A stretch of 37,997 bases of DNA from Acidobacteriota bacterium (lineage in GTDB: Bacteria; Acidobacteriota; Vicinamibacteria; Vicinamibacterales; UBA2999), in assembly GCA_021730945.1 (NCBI GenBank), contig JAKFYH010000018.1, positions 1-37,997 of the forward strand. The letters are read 5' to 3'. Below are positions 16,094-25,298 of this stretch, one piece after another. Made by a program: the position numbers and the translations under genes. The first letter of the stretch is position 1; each line of letters begins with the position of its first letter. The notes under the pieces are model-generated. The model saw only the letters and a list, made by a program, of their open reading frames with translations, was not told the origin of the DNA and did no database searches.

Positions 16094-17356
16094 ATGCAAC
16101 GAGGCGATCGACTCACGCTCACGATTGAACGGCCGGCGGCCGGTGGCCGGATGATCGCGCGTCATGAGGGCGCGATCGTCTTCGTGGCCGGCGCCATTCC
16201 GGGCGAAGTGGTCGAAGCCGAGGTGGAGAAGGTGCAACGCGGCACCGGCTGGGCCATCACGCGCGCCGTGATCGAGCGGTCTCCGGACCGCCTGCCCGAC
16301 GCCGCCGACGGCACCTCGCCATCGGAGGGCGGCTGCGGCGGCAGCGTCCTGTCGCATATTGTCTACCCGCGCCAGCAGGCCATCAAGGCCGCGATTATTG
16401 CCGACGCGTTACGCCGCCTGGGCCGGATCACCCTTGAGGCGCCGGTCGAGGTGGTGCCTTCTCCCATCGATGGCTACCGGATGCGGGCGCGTCTCCATGT
16501 GCGAAACGGCCGCATTGGCTTTTTTCGCGAGGGCACCCACTCGCTGTGTGAGGCCGGTCCAACCCGGCAACTGCGGCCGGACACCGTTGCCGTAGTCGCG
16601 CGGCTGGAGCAGGCCTTGAAAGCGGTTGGCCGCGACATGGTTGGCGACATCGAGCTGTCCGAAAACCTCGACGCCTCTGAGCGCGCGCTGCACCTGGAAC
16701 TGCTGCCCAACGCCGATCCGGCGCCCCTGATGGCCGCCACCCGGATCGAGGGGCTGACCGGCGTGACGTGCGCCGCGCCCGACGCTGCGCGGACGCTGGA
16801 ACTGTGGGGGACCGCCGTGGTGTCAGACGTCGTCTGCGGCGTCAGGCTGGCACGCCACACGCGATCGTTCTTCCAGGGCAATCGCTTCCTGTTGCAGCCG
16901 CTGGTCGATCACGTGATCGCGCAGATCGCCGGCGGGCCGCTGCTCGATCTCTACGCCGGCGTCGGGCTGTTCAGTCTGGCCGCCGCCTACGCCGGGCATG
17001 GGCCGGTGGTCGCCGTGGAAGGCGATCAATTTGCCGCCGCCGACCTGCGGCGCAACGCCGTGGGCCGTGCCGACGTCAAGGTGCGCAGCGAGCCGGTGGA
17101 ACGCTACCTGTCGGGAACCGCGGCTGCCGGGACCGTGATCGTCGACCCGCCGCGCACAGGACTCTCCAGCGACGCGATGGCGGGCGTGATCGCGGTGGCC
17201 GCGCCGCAGCTCATCTATGTCTCGTGTGACGTCGCCACGCTGGCGCGCGACGCGCGGCTCCTGCTCGAGGGCGGCTACCGAGTGGCCGGTGTGCGCGCGT
17301 TCGACTTGTTTCCGAACACGGCGCACGTCGAAACGATTATCGTGTTCGCGCGCTAG
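16094..17356 (+). CDS. TrmA/RlmD-family RNA (uracil-5-)-methyltransferase
   Basis: 420 aa. An N-terminal TRAM-like RNA-binding domain (residues 3-60) leads into a class I SAM methyltransferase: LLDLYAGVGLFSLAAAYAG (near 282), VDPPRTGLS (near 353) and the catalytic-cysteine motif LIYVSCDVATLARD (near 372). RlmD enzymes bind a 4Fe-4S cluster through four cysteines; here only Cys81 (SEGGCGGS) and one near 155 remain, so the cluster is probably lost, and the target may be rRNA or tRNA. I start at the ATG at 16094 because the upstream GTG at 16076 lies in the inverted repeat. The 3' end overlaps the facing amidotransferase gene by 20 bases. Confidence 0.88.
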   Translation: MQRGDRLTLTIERPAAGGRMIARHEGAIVFVAGAIPGEVVEAEVEKVQRGTGWAITRAVIERSPDRLPDAADGTSPSEGGCGGSVLSHIVYPRQQAIKAAIIADALRRLGRITLEAPVEVVPSPIDGYRMRARLHVRNGRIGFFREGTHSLCEAGPTRQLRPDTVAVVARLEQALKAVGRDMVGDIELSENLDASERALHLELLPNADPAPLMAATRIEGLTGVTCAAPDAARTLELWGTAVVSDVVCGVRLARHTRSFFQGNRFLLQPLVDHVIAQIAGGPLLDLYAGVGLFSLAAAYAGHGPVVAVEGDQFAAADLRRNAVGRADVKVRSEPVERYLSGTAAAGTVIVDPPRTGLSSDAMAGVIAVAAPQLIYVSCDVATLARDARLLLEGGYRVAGVRAFDLFPNTAHVETIIVFAR

Positions 17357-18029
17357 CGGCCGCGACAAAGCCTTCGAACAGCGATCGGAATTCGCCGGTC
17401 CGCCAGAAATTCTCCGGGTGCCACTGCACGCCGATGCAAAACACGGCGCCTGGCATCTCCATGGCTTCCACCACGCCGTCGGGCGAGGTGGCGGTGACCT
17501 CGAAGCCCGGCGCGACCTTGGCCACCGACTGGTGGTGGCGGCTGTTGACGTGACAGGTCTCACCGTCTTCCATGGTATCGGCCAGCAATTCCGAGAGCCT
17601 GGTGCCCTTGGCGACCCACACTTCATGCGCCACATGCGCGCGCGGCTCGGGCACCGAGTGTTCGAGCGCGCCGGGAACCTGGCTGGGAATGTCCTGGATC
17701 AAGGTGCCGCCCATGGCGACGTTGAGCAGTTGCATGCCGCGGCAGATGGCAAAGAACGGCACGTTGGCGGCGATTGCCGCGCGGGTCAGGGCAATCTCAA
17801 ACGCATCACGGTCGGGCTCGGCGGGTTGAAACGTCGTGTGCGGGGCGTCGCCGTACAGCATCGGGTCGACGTCGCCGCCGCCGGTCAGCATGACGCCATC
17901 GACGCGGGCCAGCAGGTGTTCGGGCGACTCGCCACCCGCGGCGACCTCGACCGGTTCGCCGCCGGCCCGGCGGACGGATTCCATGTAGTCGGACATCCGG
18001 CGGTTCTGGGCGATCGCAATCAGGGGCAT
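17337..18029 (-). CDS. class I glutamine-amidotransferase-like hydrolase (PuuD/peptidase C26 family)
   Basis: 230 aa. Catalytic triad residues are in FAICRGMQLLNVAMGG (nucleophile Cys) and CIGVQWHPENF (His and Glu); VDGVMLTGGGDVDP and HHQSVAKVAPGFEVTA are typical of the gamma-glutamyl-gamma-aminobutyrate hydrolase group. It should hydrolyse a gamma-glutamyl amide bond, but the true substrate is unknown since no putrescine-pathway genes lie nearby. The ATG at 18029 follows the argS stop by 11 bases; a TTG at 18035 is also possible. The gene is therefore probably transcribed with argS. Confidence 0.9.
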   Translation of the reverse strand: MPLIAIAQNRRMSDYMESVRRAGGEPVEVAAGGESPEHLLARVDGVMLTGGGDVDPMLYGDAPHTTFQPAEPDRDAFEIALTRAAIAANVPFFAICRGMQLLNVAMGGTLIQDIPSQVPGALEHSVPEPRAHVAHEVWVAKGTRLSELLADTMEDGETCHVNSRHHQSVAKVAPGFEVTATSPDGVVEAMEMPGAVFCIGVQWHPENFWRTGEFRSLFEGFVAAASARTR

Positions 18030-18040
18030 GGGCAAGCGTC

Positions 18041-20044
18041 CTACATTCGCGGCGGAACAGCAACGCCCATCAGATCGAGCATGCGGGTGAGCTGGAGGCG
18101 GAAATACGCGACCGCTGCGGCCCGCCAGCGGCGGACATCGTCGCGCTCTTCATTGAGGATCTGGGCGCGGTGATAGAAGGCATTGAACATCTGGGCCAGG
18201 CCGAAACCGTACTTGGCCAGCACCGCGAACTCAAGCGTGCGGACGACCTGTTCGACCACGTCATCCAGTCGCGAGGCTTCAAGGACCAACGCCCACAGTT
18301 CGTGGTCGCCGTCGCTGCCGTTGAGGAAGTCGGGCGGCGCCGACGGCAGCGGCGCCAGCATGGCCGCCTCGTCCAGGCCCAGCCGGTCGTGCAGCTTCTG
18401 GAAGATGTTGTTCGCCCGGACCGCCGCGTACTGGAGGTAGGGCCCACTCTCGCCCTCAAAGCTCAGCGCTTCGTCGATGTCGAACGCGATGACCTTCGTT
18501 CGCGAGTATTTGATCAGGAAATACCGGACGGCCGCGATGCCGACGGCCTCGGCGATGCGGCGCCGCTCGGCCTCGGGCAGGTCGGGCTGGCGGCGATCGA
18601 CCTCGGACATCGCCTTGTCGATCACCCGATCGATCAGGTCGTCGGCCTTGACGCCCAGGCCCTTGCGGCCAGACACCTCGACAAACGGGCGCTTGGCTTC
18701 GTCGGAATCAGGCGGCGGCGCGAAGCCGAGTTCCCTGGCGGTGGCGTGCGACAGGGCCACCATCTCGTACGAAAAATGGGTGAGCCGGTCGGCTTCGGCC
18801 TGGTGGCCGATCGCGCCCAGGGCCTGCTTGAGCAACTTCTGCAGATAGGCCTGGCGCACGTCGATCACGTTGTAGGTGGCGGCGGCGGCGCCGAAGGACG
18901 GGTGCTCCGAAGCGGCGAGTGCGGTGTCACTGGTGGTGGCCCACAGCGTCTCGCCGTTCATGCGGGTCGCGAAGGGCCGGTAATAAAAATCGTGACCGAG
19001 CAGGCCCGACTTCCAGAATTGGTAGGCCATGTCCTTCGCCACGTAGACGGCCGTGCCATTCGACCGCACGATGACCTTCTCGCGCGACTCAGGGTCGTCG
19101 TCTTCCGGACTTGGTGTGGCGTCCGGATCGTCGATCTTCATCACCCAGCAGCCGGCGTGTTTGCCTTCGTGCTGCAGATAGACCGCGCCAGTGGCTTTCA
19201 TGGCCTCGAAGGCGCGCGCCCAGAACTTGAGGCGCAGGATGTCGCCCTCCCACGTGAGCAACTGGTAGTCGATGTTGAGGCGCGCCATGGTCTTGAGGTG
19301 CGCGCGGACCACCGTGTCGGCGATGAACGCGGCCAGGCCGGCGGTGGGCTCGACGCCGTGTTCGATGTCATGCAGCGTCGCCGCGCGAACCTTCAGGCGC
19401 TCCTTGTCGCCGGCGTACCACTCGGTGACGCGGGCGTACAGGTCCCAGCAGTAGTAATCAAAGCGGGTGGTCGCGGCCAGCTGCCGGGCGCCGGCCAAAT
19501 CGATCTTCTCGAACTCGCGGAAGCCGACCACTACGTCGGCCACCTGCACACCGGTATCGTCGATATAGTTCTGCACCTCGACCGGCGTGCCGCGGAAGCG
19601 CAAGGCCCTCACCAGCGTGTCGCCCAGCGCCGAATTGCGGAGGTGGCCGATGTGCGCGGCCTTGTTCGGGTTGATCGCCGTGTGCTCGACGATGGTCTTG
19701 TCGGTGCGCGGCGGCAGCGCCGGCAGCGTCCCGGCCAGTCCCAGCCGGGCCAGCAGGAACGAGGGTCGATCCAGGAATACGTTGAGATAGCCGTTCGGCG
19801 CCGCCTCGACCCGGGTGATGCCAGGGACGGGCCCGAAGGCTGCCGCGATTTCCTGGGCGATTGCCCGTGGCGCCTTGCGCAGGCGCCGGGCCAGATCGAA
19901 CGCCACCGGCGTCCCCAGGTCGCCGAGGGTCCGGTTCGGCGGGCACTCGACCGTGATCGACAGGTCGGGGTCGGTGATGTCGTAGCGCTCGGCAAGCAGG
20001 GTGCGCACACGCGCCTTGAGCTGTTCGTGAAGAGGAAGAATCAT
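18041..20044 (-). CDS. argS: arginyl-tRNA synthetase
   Basis: 667 aa class I synthetase for tRNA-Arg. The N-terminal additional domain (LKARVRTLLAERYDI, GDLGTPVAFDLARRLRKAPRAIAQEIA) precedes the HIGH motif in TAINPNKAAHIGHLRNSALGDTLVR (about residues 117-141). KMSKS is absent, as in most arginyl enzymes. VIVRSNGTAVYVAKDMAYQFWK (about 325-346) and the C-terminal anticodon-binding region (FALVLE-like helices, AQMFNAFYHRAQILNEE, MLDLMGVAVPPRM) complete it. It is longer than the usual 550-590 aa, with extra residues before and after the SNGTAVYVAKD block. Start ATG at 20044. Confidence 0.95.
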   Translation of the reverse strand: MILPLHEQLKARVRTLLAERYDITDPDLSITVECPPNRTLGDLGTPVAFDLARRLRKAPRAIAQEIAAAFGPVPGITRVEAAPNGYLNVFLDRPSFLLARLGLAGTLPALPPRTDKTIVEHTAINPNKAAHIGHLRNSALGDTLVRALRFRGTPVEVQNYIDDTGVQVADVVVGFREFEKIDLAGARQLAATTRFDYYCWDLYARVTEWYAGDKERLKVRAATLHDIEHGVEPTAGLAAFIADTVVRAHLKTMARLNIDYQLLTWEGDILRLKFWARAFEAMKATGAVYLQHEGKHAGCWVMKIDDPDATPSPEDDDPESREKVIVRSNGTAVYVAKDMAYQFWKSGLLGHDFYYRPFATRMNGETLWATTSDTALAASEHPSFGAAAATYNVIDVRQAYLQKLLKQALGAIGHQAEADRLTHFSYEMVALSHATARELGFAPPPDSDEAKRPFVEVSGRKGLGVKADDLIDRVIDKAMSEVDRRQPDLPEAERRRIAEAVGIAAVRYFLIKYSRTKVIAFDIDEALSFEGESGPYLQYAAVRANNIFQKLHDRLGLDEAAMLAPLPSAPPDFLNGSDGDHELWALVLEASRLDDVVEQVVRTLEFAVLAKYGFGLAQMFNAFYHRAQILNEERDDVRRWRAAAVAYFRLQLTRMLDLMGVAVPPRM

Positions 20045-20113
20045 GATGCTGGTTCGTTGACTCGGTCCGAGCGAAGCGGTACGATCACGTTATCATTTCC
20101 CCACGCCTTCGTC

Positions 20114-20707
20114 ATGGTTGACGCTGGAATCGGCCGCCTGCTTATCTCGAGTCTGCACCAGGGCATCGCCGACGTATCACCAAGCCGGCTCGATTTCTAC
20201 GAAAACTGGCTGAGTCCGTCCGGCATGCGTGACGGCCGCATCGGCCTGGCGCCGCTTGGCGCCGTGCTCAGCTTCCTGCACCGCGAGGAGCCGCCGTCGA
20301 ACGACCAGATCGCCACCCGCGCCGGCGTTTGTGCCGCCGACTGGACCTACCAGGAGCTGTCGAGTTTGCGCCGATGGTACATCCGGCGCTTGCCCCTCGG
20401 CCTGCGTTCGCGCGCGGCGCTGGGCCTGGGCCGCCGGTTGGTGTTCGCGACCGTGCGACACTCGAAGGTCAAGAGCCGCATGCGGGGCGCCACCGCCGTT
20501 GTCGAGATCAAGTCGGCGCTGTGCGAGCAGCTGCGCAGTCCCGCCACCGTGCCGATGCACGGCTTCTACGCCGCCGCCTGGCAGCGATTGTTCATGCACT
20601 GCGAAGTGGATGCCGAGGTCGGGCTGACCGGCGATCTCCCCGGCGGATGGAGCCTGGCGGTTACCGTGCACGGCGCGCGGGCGCCGGAAGCGGCGGTCTC
20701 CGCGTGA
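20114..20707 (+). CDS. unknown conserved-type protein at the head of the lnt-prfB run
   Basis: 197 aa from the ATG at 20114. No signal peptide or membrane helix. Visible features: PSRLDFYENWLSPSGMRDGRIGLAPLGAVLSFLHRE near residues 21-60, a basic helical middle (LRRWYIRRLPLGLRSRAAL), and a C-terminal block EIKSALCEQLRSPATVPMHGFYAAAWQRLFMHCEVDAEVGLTGD with two cysteines. That last block faintly recalls V4R/heme-NO-associated small-molecule domains, but I would not name it. A TATCAT box (20091-20096) lies 17 bases upstream. The next gene starts in its stop codon (GTGA). Confidence 0.75.
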   Translation: MVDAGIGRLLISSLHQGIADVSPSRLDFYENWLSPSGMRDGRIGLAPLGAVLSFLHREEPPSNDQIATRAGVCAADWTYQELSSLRRWYIRRLPLGLRSRAALGLGRRLVFATVRHSKVKSRMRGATAVVEIKSALCEQLRSPATVPMHGFYAAAWQRLFMHCEVDAEVGLTGDLPGGWSLAVTVHGARAPEAAVSA

Positions 20708-22329
20708 GCGGCGGCGCCTGGACGCGCGCCAGCCTGTTGGCCGCGGCGTTGGCGTGGCCCGCCGCCGGCGCGGGCCAAGTGGCGGCCGGTGCGCCGGTCA
20801 TGGTGCTGCCGTTCGACAATCCTTCACAGCAACCCCGCCTCGTCTGGATGCGCGAAGGCGCGGCGGTGCTGCTGACCGATTTACTGGCGGCCAGTGGCGA
20901 ACACGTGATTGAACGCGGCGAACGCCTGCGGGCGTTTGAACGGCTGCAACTGCCGCCTGATGCAGAACTGAGCCGCGCCTCCTCGCTCAAAGTCGGACAG
21001 GCCGTCGGTGCCGGCGTCGTCGTCATTGGCACCCTGAGCCTGGACGGTGAACAGCTGGTGGCGCGCGGGCGAGTCGTGCGGCTCGACACCGGCCGGCTGC
21101 TGCCCGAAGTCCAGGCATCGGGCCGGCTGGCCGATGCGTTCGGCGTCTTCGGCCGACTGGCCTCCCTGGTGCGCGGAACCGAGGCGGGACCTCCAACCGT
21201 GCCATCCGACAGCCTTCCACCCTCGCCGCAGGTCTTCGAGCTCTATATCAAGGGACTGGTGGCGGAAACGCCGGCCACGGCGATTGCCTTCCTGGAGCAG
21301 GCCCTCCAGATCGCGCCGACTTTCGATCCCGCGCGACTGGCATTGTGGAACCTCCACACCGACCTCTCAGCCCATCAACCGGCGCTCGATGCCGTGGCGG
21401 GCATTCGCGCCGACTCTCGTCACTCGCGCGAGGGCCGGTTCCGGCGGGCGCTGTCGCTGCTCAGCTTGAGGCGGTTCGATGACGCCTTGCAGGCGCTGCG
21501 GGCTCTTCAGAGTGAAGAGCAATCGGCCGCGGTCACCAATGCGATTGGCGTGGCCGAACTGCGCCGCACGGCGACGCCGCAACCGGGGCGCGCGACCTAC
21601 TACTTCAGCCAGGCCAGCGAAATCGATCCGGCCGATGGTGACTTGTTCTTCAATCTTGGCTACGCCTACTGGTTGGACCGCGATCCACGGGCCACCATCT
21701 ACTGGTTGCGCGAGGCGGTGCGCCGCAACCCTGGAGACGGCGATGCGCACTTCATCCTCGGCGCGGCGCTCCAACAGTCCGGCAGCCCAGCCGAGGCCGC
21801 GCGCGAACGCGAACTCGCCGCCCGCCTGTCGTCGAAGTACGCCGGGTGGGACGCGCGCGCAGTCGCGGGCGACCCGGTGCCGAGGGGGCTTGAGCGGCTG
21901 GCCGCCGAGTTGACGTCCTCGACGACGCGGGTCGACAGCATCCTGACCACCGCTGGGCAGCGCGACCAGGAGACGCTGGCGGCGTTCCACCTCGACGCCG
22001 GTCGCCGCGCGTTTCAACGCGAGGCCGACCGCGAGGCCATTCAGGAACTGCGCCGCGCGCTCTACCTTTCACCGTACCTGGCCGAGGCACACTTGATGCT
22101 GGGCCGGTTGTATCTACGAGGCGGCCGGGCCGAAGAGGCGGTCGAGGCGCTCAAGATCGCGCTCTGGAGCGAGGAGACGGTGGAGGCCCACGTCGCGCTG
22201 GCCGAGGCCTATCTGCAGATGCAGGATCACGCTTCGGCGAGGATCGAAGTGGACCGGGCCCTGGCCCTGGATCCCCTGGCCGGCGCGGCGCTGGCAGTGA
22301 AGGCGAAGATCGGCGGAAGCCCGTGGTAA
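20704..22329 (+). CDS. exported TPR-repeat protein with TolB-N-like domain
   Basis: 541 aa from a GTG at 20704 that overlaps the preceding TGA. The N-terminus is a likely signal peptide (TRASLLAAALAWPAAGAG). Residues ~30-150 (APVMVLPFDNPSQQPRLVWMREGAAVLLTDLLAASG, VGAGVVVIGTLSLDGEQLVARGRVVRLDTG) look like the small alpha-beta domain that precedes TPRs in TolB-N/CsgG-like proteins. From ~190 on there are tetratricopeptide repeats, clearest at LFFNLGYAYWLDRDPRATIYWLREAVRRNPGDGDAHFILGAAL and at the last three units (AEAHLMLGRLYLRGGRAEEAVEALKIAL). A periplasmic scaffold role is likely; partners unknown. Extension of the frame upstream of 20704 is out of frame with the real previous gene. Confidence 0.85.
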   Translation: MSGGAWTRASLLAAALAWPAAGAGQVAAGAPVMVLPFDNPSQQPRLVWMREGAAVLLTDLLAASGEHVIERGERLRAFERLQLPPDAELSRASSLKVGQAVGAGVVVIGTLSLDGEQLVARGRVVRLDTGRLLPEVQASGRLADAFGVFGRLASLVRGTEAGPPTVPSDSLPPSPQVFELYIKGLVAETPATAIAFLEQALQIAPTFDPARLALWNLHTDLSAHQPALDAVAGIRADSRHSREGRFRRALSLLSLRRFDDALQALRALQSEEQSAAVTNAIGVAELRRTATPQPGRATYYFSQASEIDPADGDLFFNLGYAYWLDRDPRATIYWLREAVRRNPGDGDAHFILGAALQQSGSPAEAARERELAARLSSKYAGWDARAVAGDPVPRGLERLAAELTSSTTRVDSILTTAGQRDQETLAAFHLDAGRRAFQREADREAIQELRRALYLSPYLAEAHLMLGRLYLRGGRAEEAVEALKIALWSEETVEAHVALAEAYLQMQDHASARIEVDRALALDPLAGAALAVKAKIGGSPW

Positions 22330-22332
22330 AAT
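22324..22332 (+). promoter_or_regulatory. possible extended -10 promoter before the SPOR gene
   Basis: TGGTAAAAT (22324-22332) overlaps the stop of the TPR gene and lies 19 bases before the ATG at 22352. An internal promoter of the run is possible. Confidence 0.35.
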
Positions 22333-22351
22333 TCTGCCCGGTTCTGCACTG

Positions 22352-23041
22352 ATGCCTACGACCCAAGACGACGCGTTTCGCGAGATTCAGCTCGACGGCA
22401 AGCAGTTGGTCTTCATGGCCATGGCTGTGGTGGTCATCGGCGTCGGCGTCTTCCTGCTTGGCGTCATGGTCGGCCGCGGCGTCCGCAACGAACGTGGACT
22501 GCCAGGCGGCGCCGACCTGGTGGCCGCCACGTCGGTCGAGTCCGAGCCGCCCCTGCCGCAGGCATCGGTGAACCAGGGGTCGACGACCACGCCGATCACC
22601 GCGGGCGAGCAGTTGAGCTACGCCGAGCGCCTGACCGGCAACGACAGCGGCCCCGACGGACTCAAGAAACCGAGCGAACCCGTGCCGGCAGTGGAAGCCC
22701 CGACGCCCAAGGCCGAGCCGGTTGCGGAGCCGAGCGCGGCGCCGGCCGAATCGGCGCCCGCGCGTGTCCCGGCTCCGGCGGCGGCAGCGGTGGCACCGGG
22801 CGAACCCGCGGGCTCCGGTTTTGCCATTCAGGTCGCGGCCCTGCGCGAGCGCAAAGAGGCCGACACCATCGTTGCCCGGTTGGCTGGCAAGGGCTATCCC
22901 GCCTACGTGCTGGCACCGGTCAAGGGGGCCCCGGCGGTGTACCGCGTCCGCGTGGGCAAGTTTAAGGATCGCCGCGAAGCCGACACGGTGGCTGCCCGGC
23001 TGGAGAAGGAAGAGCAGTTCAAGCCCTGGGTCGTCCGCTAG
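22352..23041 (+). CDS. SPOR-domain membrane protein
   Basis: 229 aa, type II membrane topology: a short cytoplasmic start, one transmembrane helix (about residues 18-43, LVFMAMAVVVIGVGVFLLGVMV), a Pro/Ala/Glu-rich periplasmic linker, and a C-terminal SPOR domain (about 155-229) with GFAIQVAALRERKEADTIVARLAGKGYPAYV and YRVRVGKFKDRREADTVAARLEKE. SPOR domains bind peptidoglycan stripped of stem peptides and gather at the division septum, so a role in cell division or wall remodelling is expected. It sits among envelope genes (TPR exported protein, lnt). Confidence 0.93.
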   Translation: MPTTQDDAFREIQLDGKQLVFMAMAVVVIGVGVFLLGVMVGRGVRNERGLPGGADLVAATSVESEPPLPQASVNQGSTTTPITAGEQLSYAERLTGNDSGPDGLKKPSEPVPAVEAPTPKAEPVAEPSAAPAESAPARVPAPAAAAVAPGEPAGSGFAIQVAALRERKEADTIVARLAGKGYPAYVLAPVKGAPAVYRVRVGKFKDRREADTVAARLEKEEQFKPWVVR

Positions 23042-23049
23042 GGCGCCCG

Positions 23050-23739
23050 ATGGTGACGACTCCCAAGACTCGACAGCCGATTTGGCAACTGATGGGCCGC
23101 CTGTTTCGGGCGCATCCATGGCACGGCGTGCGACTGGGCGAGAAGGGCTCCGATGTCATCACGTGCTATATCGAGATCACACCCTCCGACACCGTCAAGT
23201 ACGAGCTCGACAAGGCGACCGGCCTGCTGAAGCTGGATCGTCCACAGCGCTTCTCGAATTTCTGCCCGGCCCTGTATGGCCTGCTGCCACAGACCTATTG
23301 CGGCGAGCGGGTGGCGCAACTGAGCGCCGAGAAGACCGGGCGTTCCGGGATCAGCGGTGACCTGGATCCCCTGGATGTGTGCGTGCTCACCGAGCGGCCG
23401 GTGTCGCACGGCGACATTCTGCTGCAGGCCATTCCGATCGGCGGCTTGCGCATGATCGACGGCAGCGAGGCCGACGACAAGATTGTTGCGGTGCTGGTGG
23501 GCGATACCGCCTACGGCGGCTTTCGCGACATCGCGGATTGCCCAGAGGCCCTGGTCTCACGGCTGATTCACTACTTCGAGACCTACAAGCTGGTGCCCGG
23601 CAGCATCGAGAACCCGTGCGCCATTACGCATGTGTACGGGCGTGAAGAAGCCTTCGACGTGATTCGCCGCGCGCAGGCTGATTACCATGAGAAGTTCGGC
23701 TCGCTCGAATCGTTGCTCGATGCGGCGATGAAGGCGTGA
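23050..23739 (+). CDS. ppa: inorganic pyrophosphatase (family I)
   Basis: 229 aa soluble enzyme that splits pyrophosphate to phosphate and pulls biosynthetic reactions forward. The family I metal site is visible as GDLDPLDVCVL (DxDPxD, near residue 105), with ITCYIEITPSDTVKYELDKATGLLKLDRPQ before it and DGSEADDKIVAVL after it (further metal-binding Asp residues). It is a little longer than the classic 175 aa bacterial form, mainly by an N-terminal ~35 residues (PIWQLMGRLFRAHPWHGV). The gene begins 8 bases after the SPOR gene and the lnt start overlaps its stop. Confidence 0.94.
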   Translation: MVTTPKTRQPIWQLMGRLFRAHPWHGVRLGEKGSDVITCYIEITPSDTVKYELDKATGLLKLDRPQRFSNFCPALYGLLPQTYCGERVAQLSAEKTGRSGISGDLDPLDVCVLTERPVSHGDILLQAIPIGGLRMIDGSEADDKIVAVLVGDTAYGGFRDIADCPEALVSRLIHYFETYKLVPGSIENPCAITHVYGREEAFDVIRRAQADYHEKFGSLESLLDAAMKA

Positions 23740-25280
23740 CTTTCCGGCTTGGCTCGGCCTCGGCGCTCGCCCTGACGTCCGGCGTCCTGCTGGCCTTGTC
23801 GTTCCCACGTTACGGGCATCCGGCCATCGCGTTCATCGCGCTGGTGCCGCTCTATGTGGCGCTCAGTGGGTGGAATGGGCGTGCGGGCCATTGGCCCGGG
23901 ATTTCCACCGGCCGCGGATTCCGGCTGGGACTGATCACCGGCTGTGTTCACTTCGCCGGCACGGTCTATTGGACTGGCGCGACCGTGCAGACGTTTGGCG
24001 GCTTGCCGCTGCCGGTGGCGGTCTTCGTGACCGGCCTGCTGGTGTTGTACATGGCCGCGTATGTGGCCCTGGCATCAGCGGCGGCCGCACTTTTTATCCG
24101 GCGGTTCGGGCTGGTCGGCCTCGTGTTGTCACCGGCGGCCTGGGTGGCCACCGAATACACCCGCGGGTTCCTGTTCGGCGGATTTCCCTGGATTCCCCTC
24201 GGCAACACCATGGTCACGTTGCTGCCCATCGTGCAGTTGGCCAGTCTCGTCGGCGTGTACGGGCTGTCGGCATTTGTCGGGCTCGTGAATGTCGGTTTCG
24301 CGGCGGTGGCGTTGACGACCGGCCGCATGCGAGTCACGGCGATCGCGGGTACCGTGGCCCTGATCGTGGCTGTCTCAGTGTGGGGCGGGCAGCGGATGGC
24401 CGCCAACCACCTGACCCAGGGGCAGCCCATTCGAGTGGGACTGATTCAGGCCAATATCGCGCAGGTCGACAAGTGGAATCCGGCCCGCGCCGACATGATT
24501 GTCGATCGCTACCTGCAACTGACCCGGCAGGCTTCCGATAGCGGCGCTGACTTCCTGGTGTGGCCGGAATCGTCGACGCCATTCTTCTTCCAGGACGACC
24601 CGGCGGCCGCCGTGATTCGTCGCCTGGTGCGGCAGATGGAGAAGCCGTTGCTGCTCGGCAGTGACGAGGTTGAGCCGGGTTCACCGAACCGGTACTTCAA
24701 CTCGGCCGTCATGCTTGATGCGGCCGGCACGACCGCGGCGGTCTACCGCAAGATGCACCTCGTGCCGTTTGGCGAGTACGTGCCGTTCCAGCAGGCGTTG
24801 TTCTTCGTGGCGCCGCTGGTCGAGGCGGTGTCGGCGTTCACGCCCGGCGAACGGGTGACGATGTTGCCGGTACGCGAGCACATGGTCAGCACCGCAATTT
24901 GCTACGAGGTGACCTACCCCAGTCAATCACGAGCAGCCGTACGGCAGGGAAGTGAGCTGCTGACCACCATCACCAACGACGCGTGGTACGGCGAATCGTC
25001 GGCCGCGTACCAGCACTTCGAGATGGCGGCCATGCGGGCGGTCGAACAGGGCCGCTACCTGGTGCGGGCCGCCAATACCGGTGTCAGCGGCATCATCGAC
25101 CCCTATGGCCGGGTCATCGTCCGGACCAACCTCTTTGAGACCGCCGCCGTGGTCGGCGAGGCGCGGTTCGTGCAGGAACTGACGCCGTATGCCAGAATTG
25201 GGGATCTGATCGCGCTCTTCGCCACCGTGCTGACCGTGCTCGCGCTCGGTGTCGCCGTGTGGCTGAACGCCGAACGCTAA
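23736..25280 (+). CDS. lnt: apolipoprotein N-acyltransferase
   Basis: 514 aa inner-membrane enzyme that adds the third acyl chain to lipoproteins. Six or so transmembrane helices fill residues 1-215 and one closes the C-terminus (LIALFATVLTVLALGVAVW). Between them is a periplasmic nitrilase-like domain with the catalytic triad Glu278 (VWPESSTPF), Lys339 (YRKMHLVPFGEYVPF) and Cys389 (TAICYEV). Start GTG at 23736 overlaps the ppa stop (GTGA). Presence of Lnt implies a diderm envelope with triacylated lipoproteins. Confidence 0.95.
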   Translation: MTFRLGSASALALTSGVLLALSFPRYGHPAIAFIALVPLYVALSGWNGRAGHWPGISTGRGFRLGLITGCVHFAGTVYWTGATVQTFGGLPLPVAVFVTGLLVLYMAAYVALASAAAALFIRRFGLVGLVLSPAAWVATEYTRGFLFGGFPWIPLGNTMVTLLPIVQLASLVGVYGLSAFVGLVNVGFAAVALTTGRMRVTAIAGTVALIVAVSVWGGQRMAANHLTQGQPIRVGLIQANIAQVDKWNPARADMIVDRYLQLTRQASDSGADFLVWPESSTPFFFQDDPAAAVIRRLVRQMEKPLLLGSDEVEPGSPNRYFNSAVMLDAAGTTAAVYRKMHLVPFGEYVPFQQALFFVAPLVEAVSAFTPGERVTMLPVREHMVSTAICYEVTYPSQSRAAVRQGSELLTTITNDAWYGESSAAYQHFEMAAMRAVEQGRYLVRAANTGVSGIIDPYGRVIVRTNLFETAAVVGEARFVQELTPYARIGDLIALFATVLTVLALGVAVWLNAER

Positions 25281-25298
25281 TCGTTCAAGGAGATTTGC

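Noticed and set aside
18170-20113. Long plus-strand open frame opposite argS, joined in frame to the 20114 gene
   Set aside because: Antisense to a certain arginyl-tRNA synthetase; the true gene begins at the ATG at 20114.
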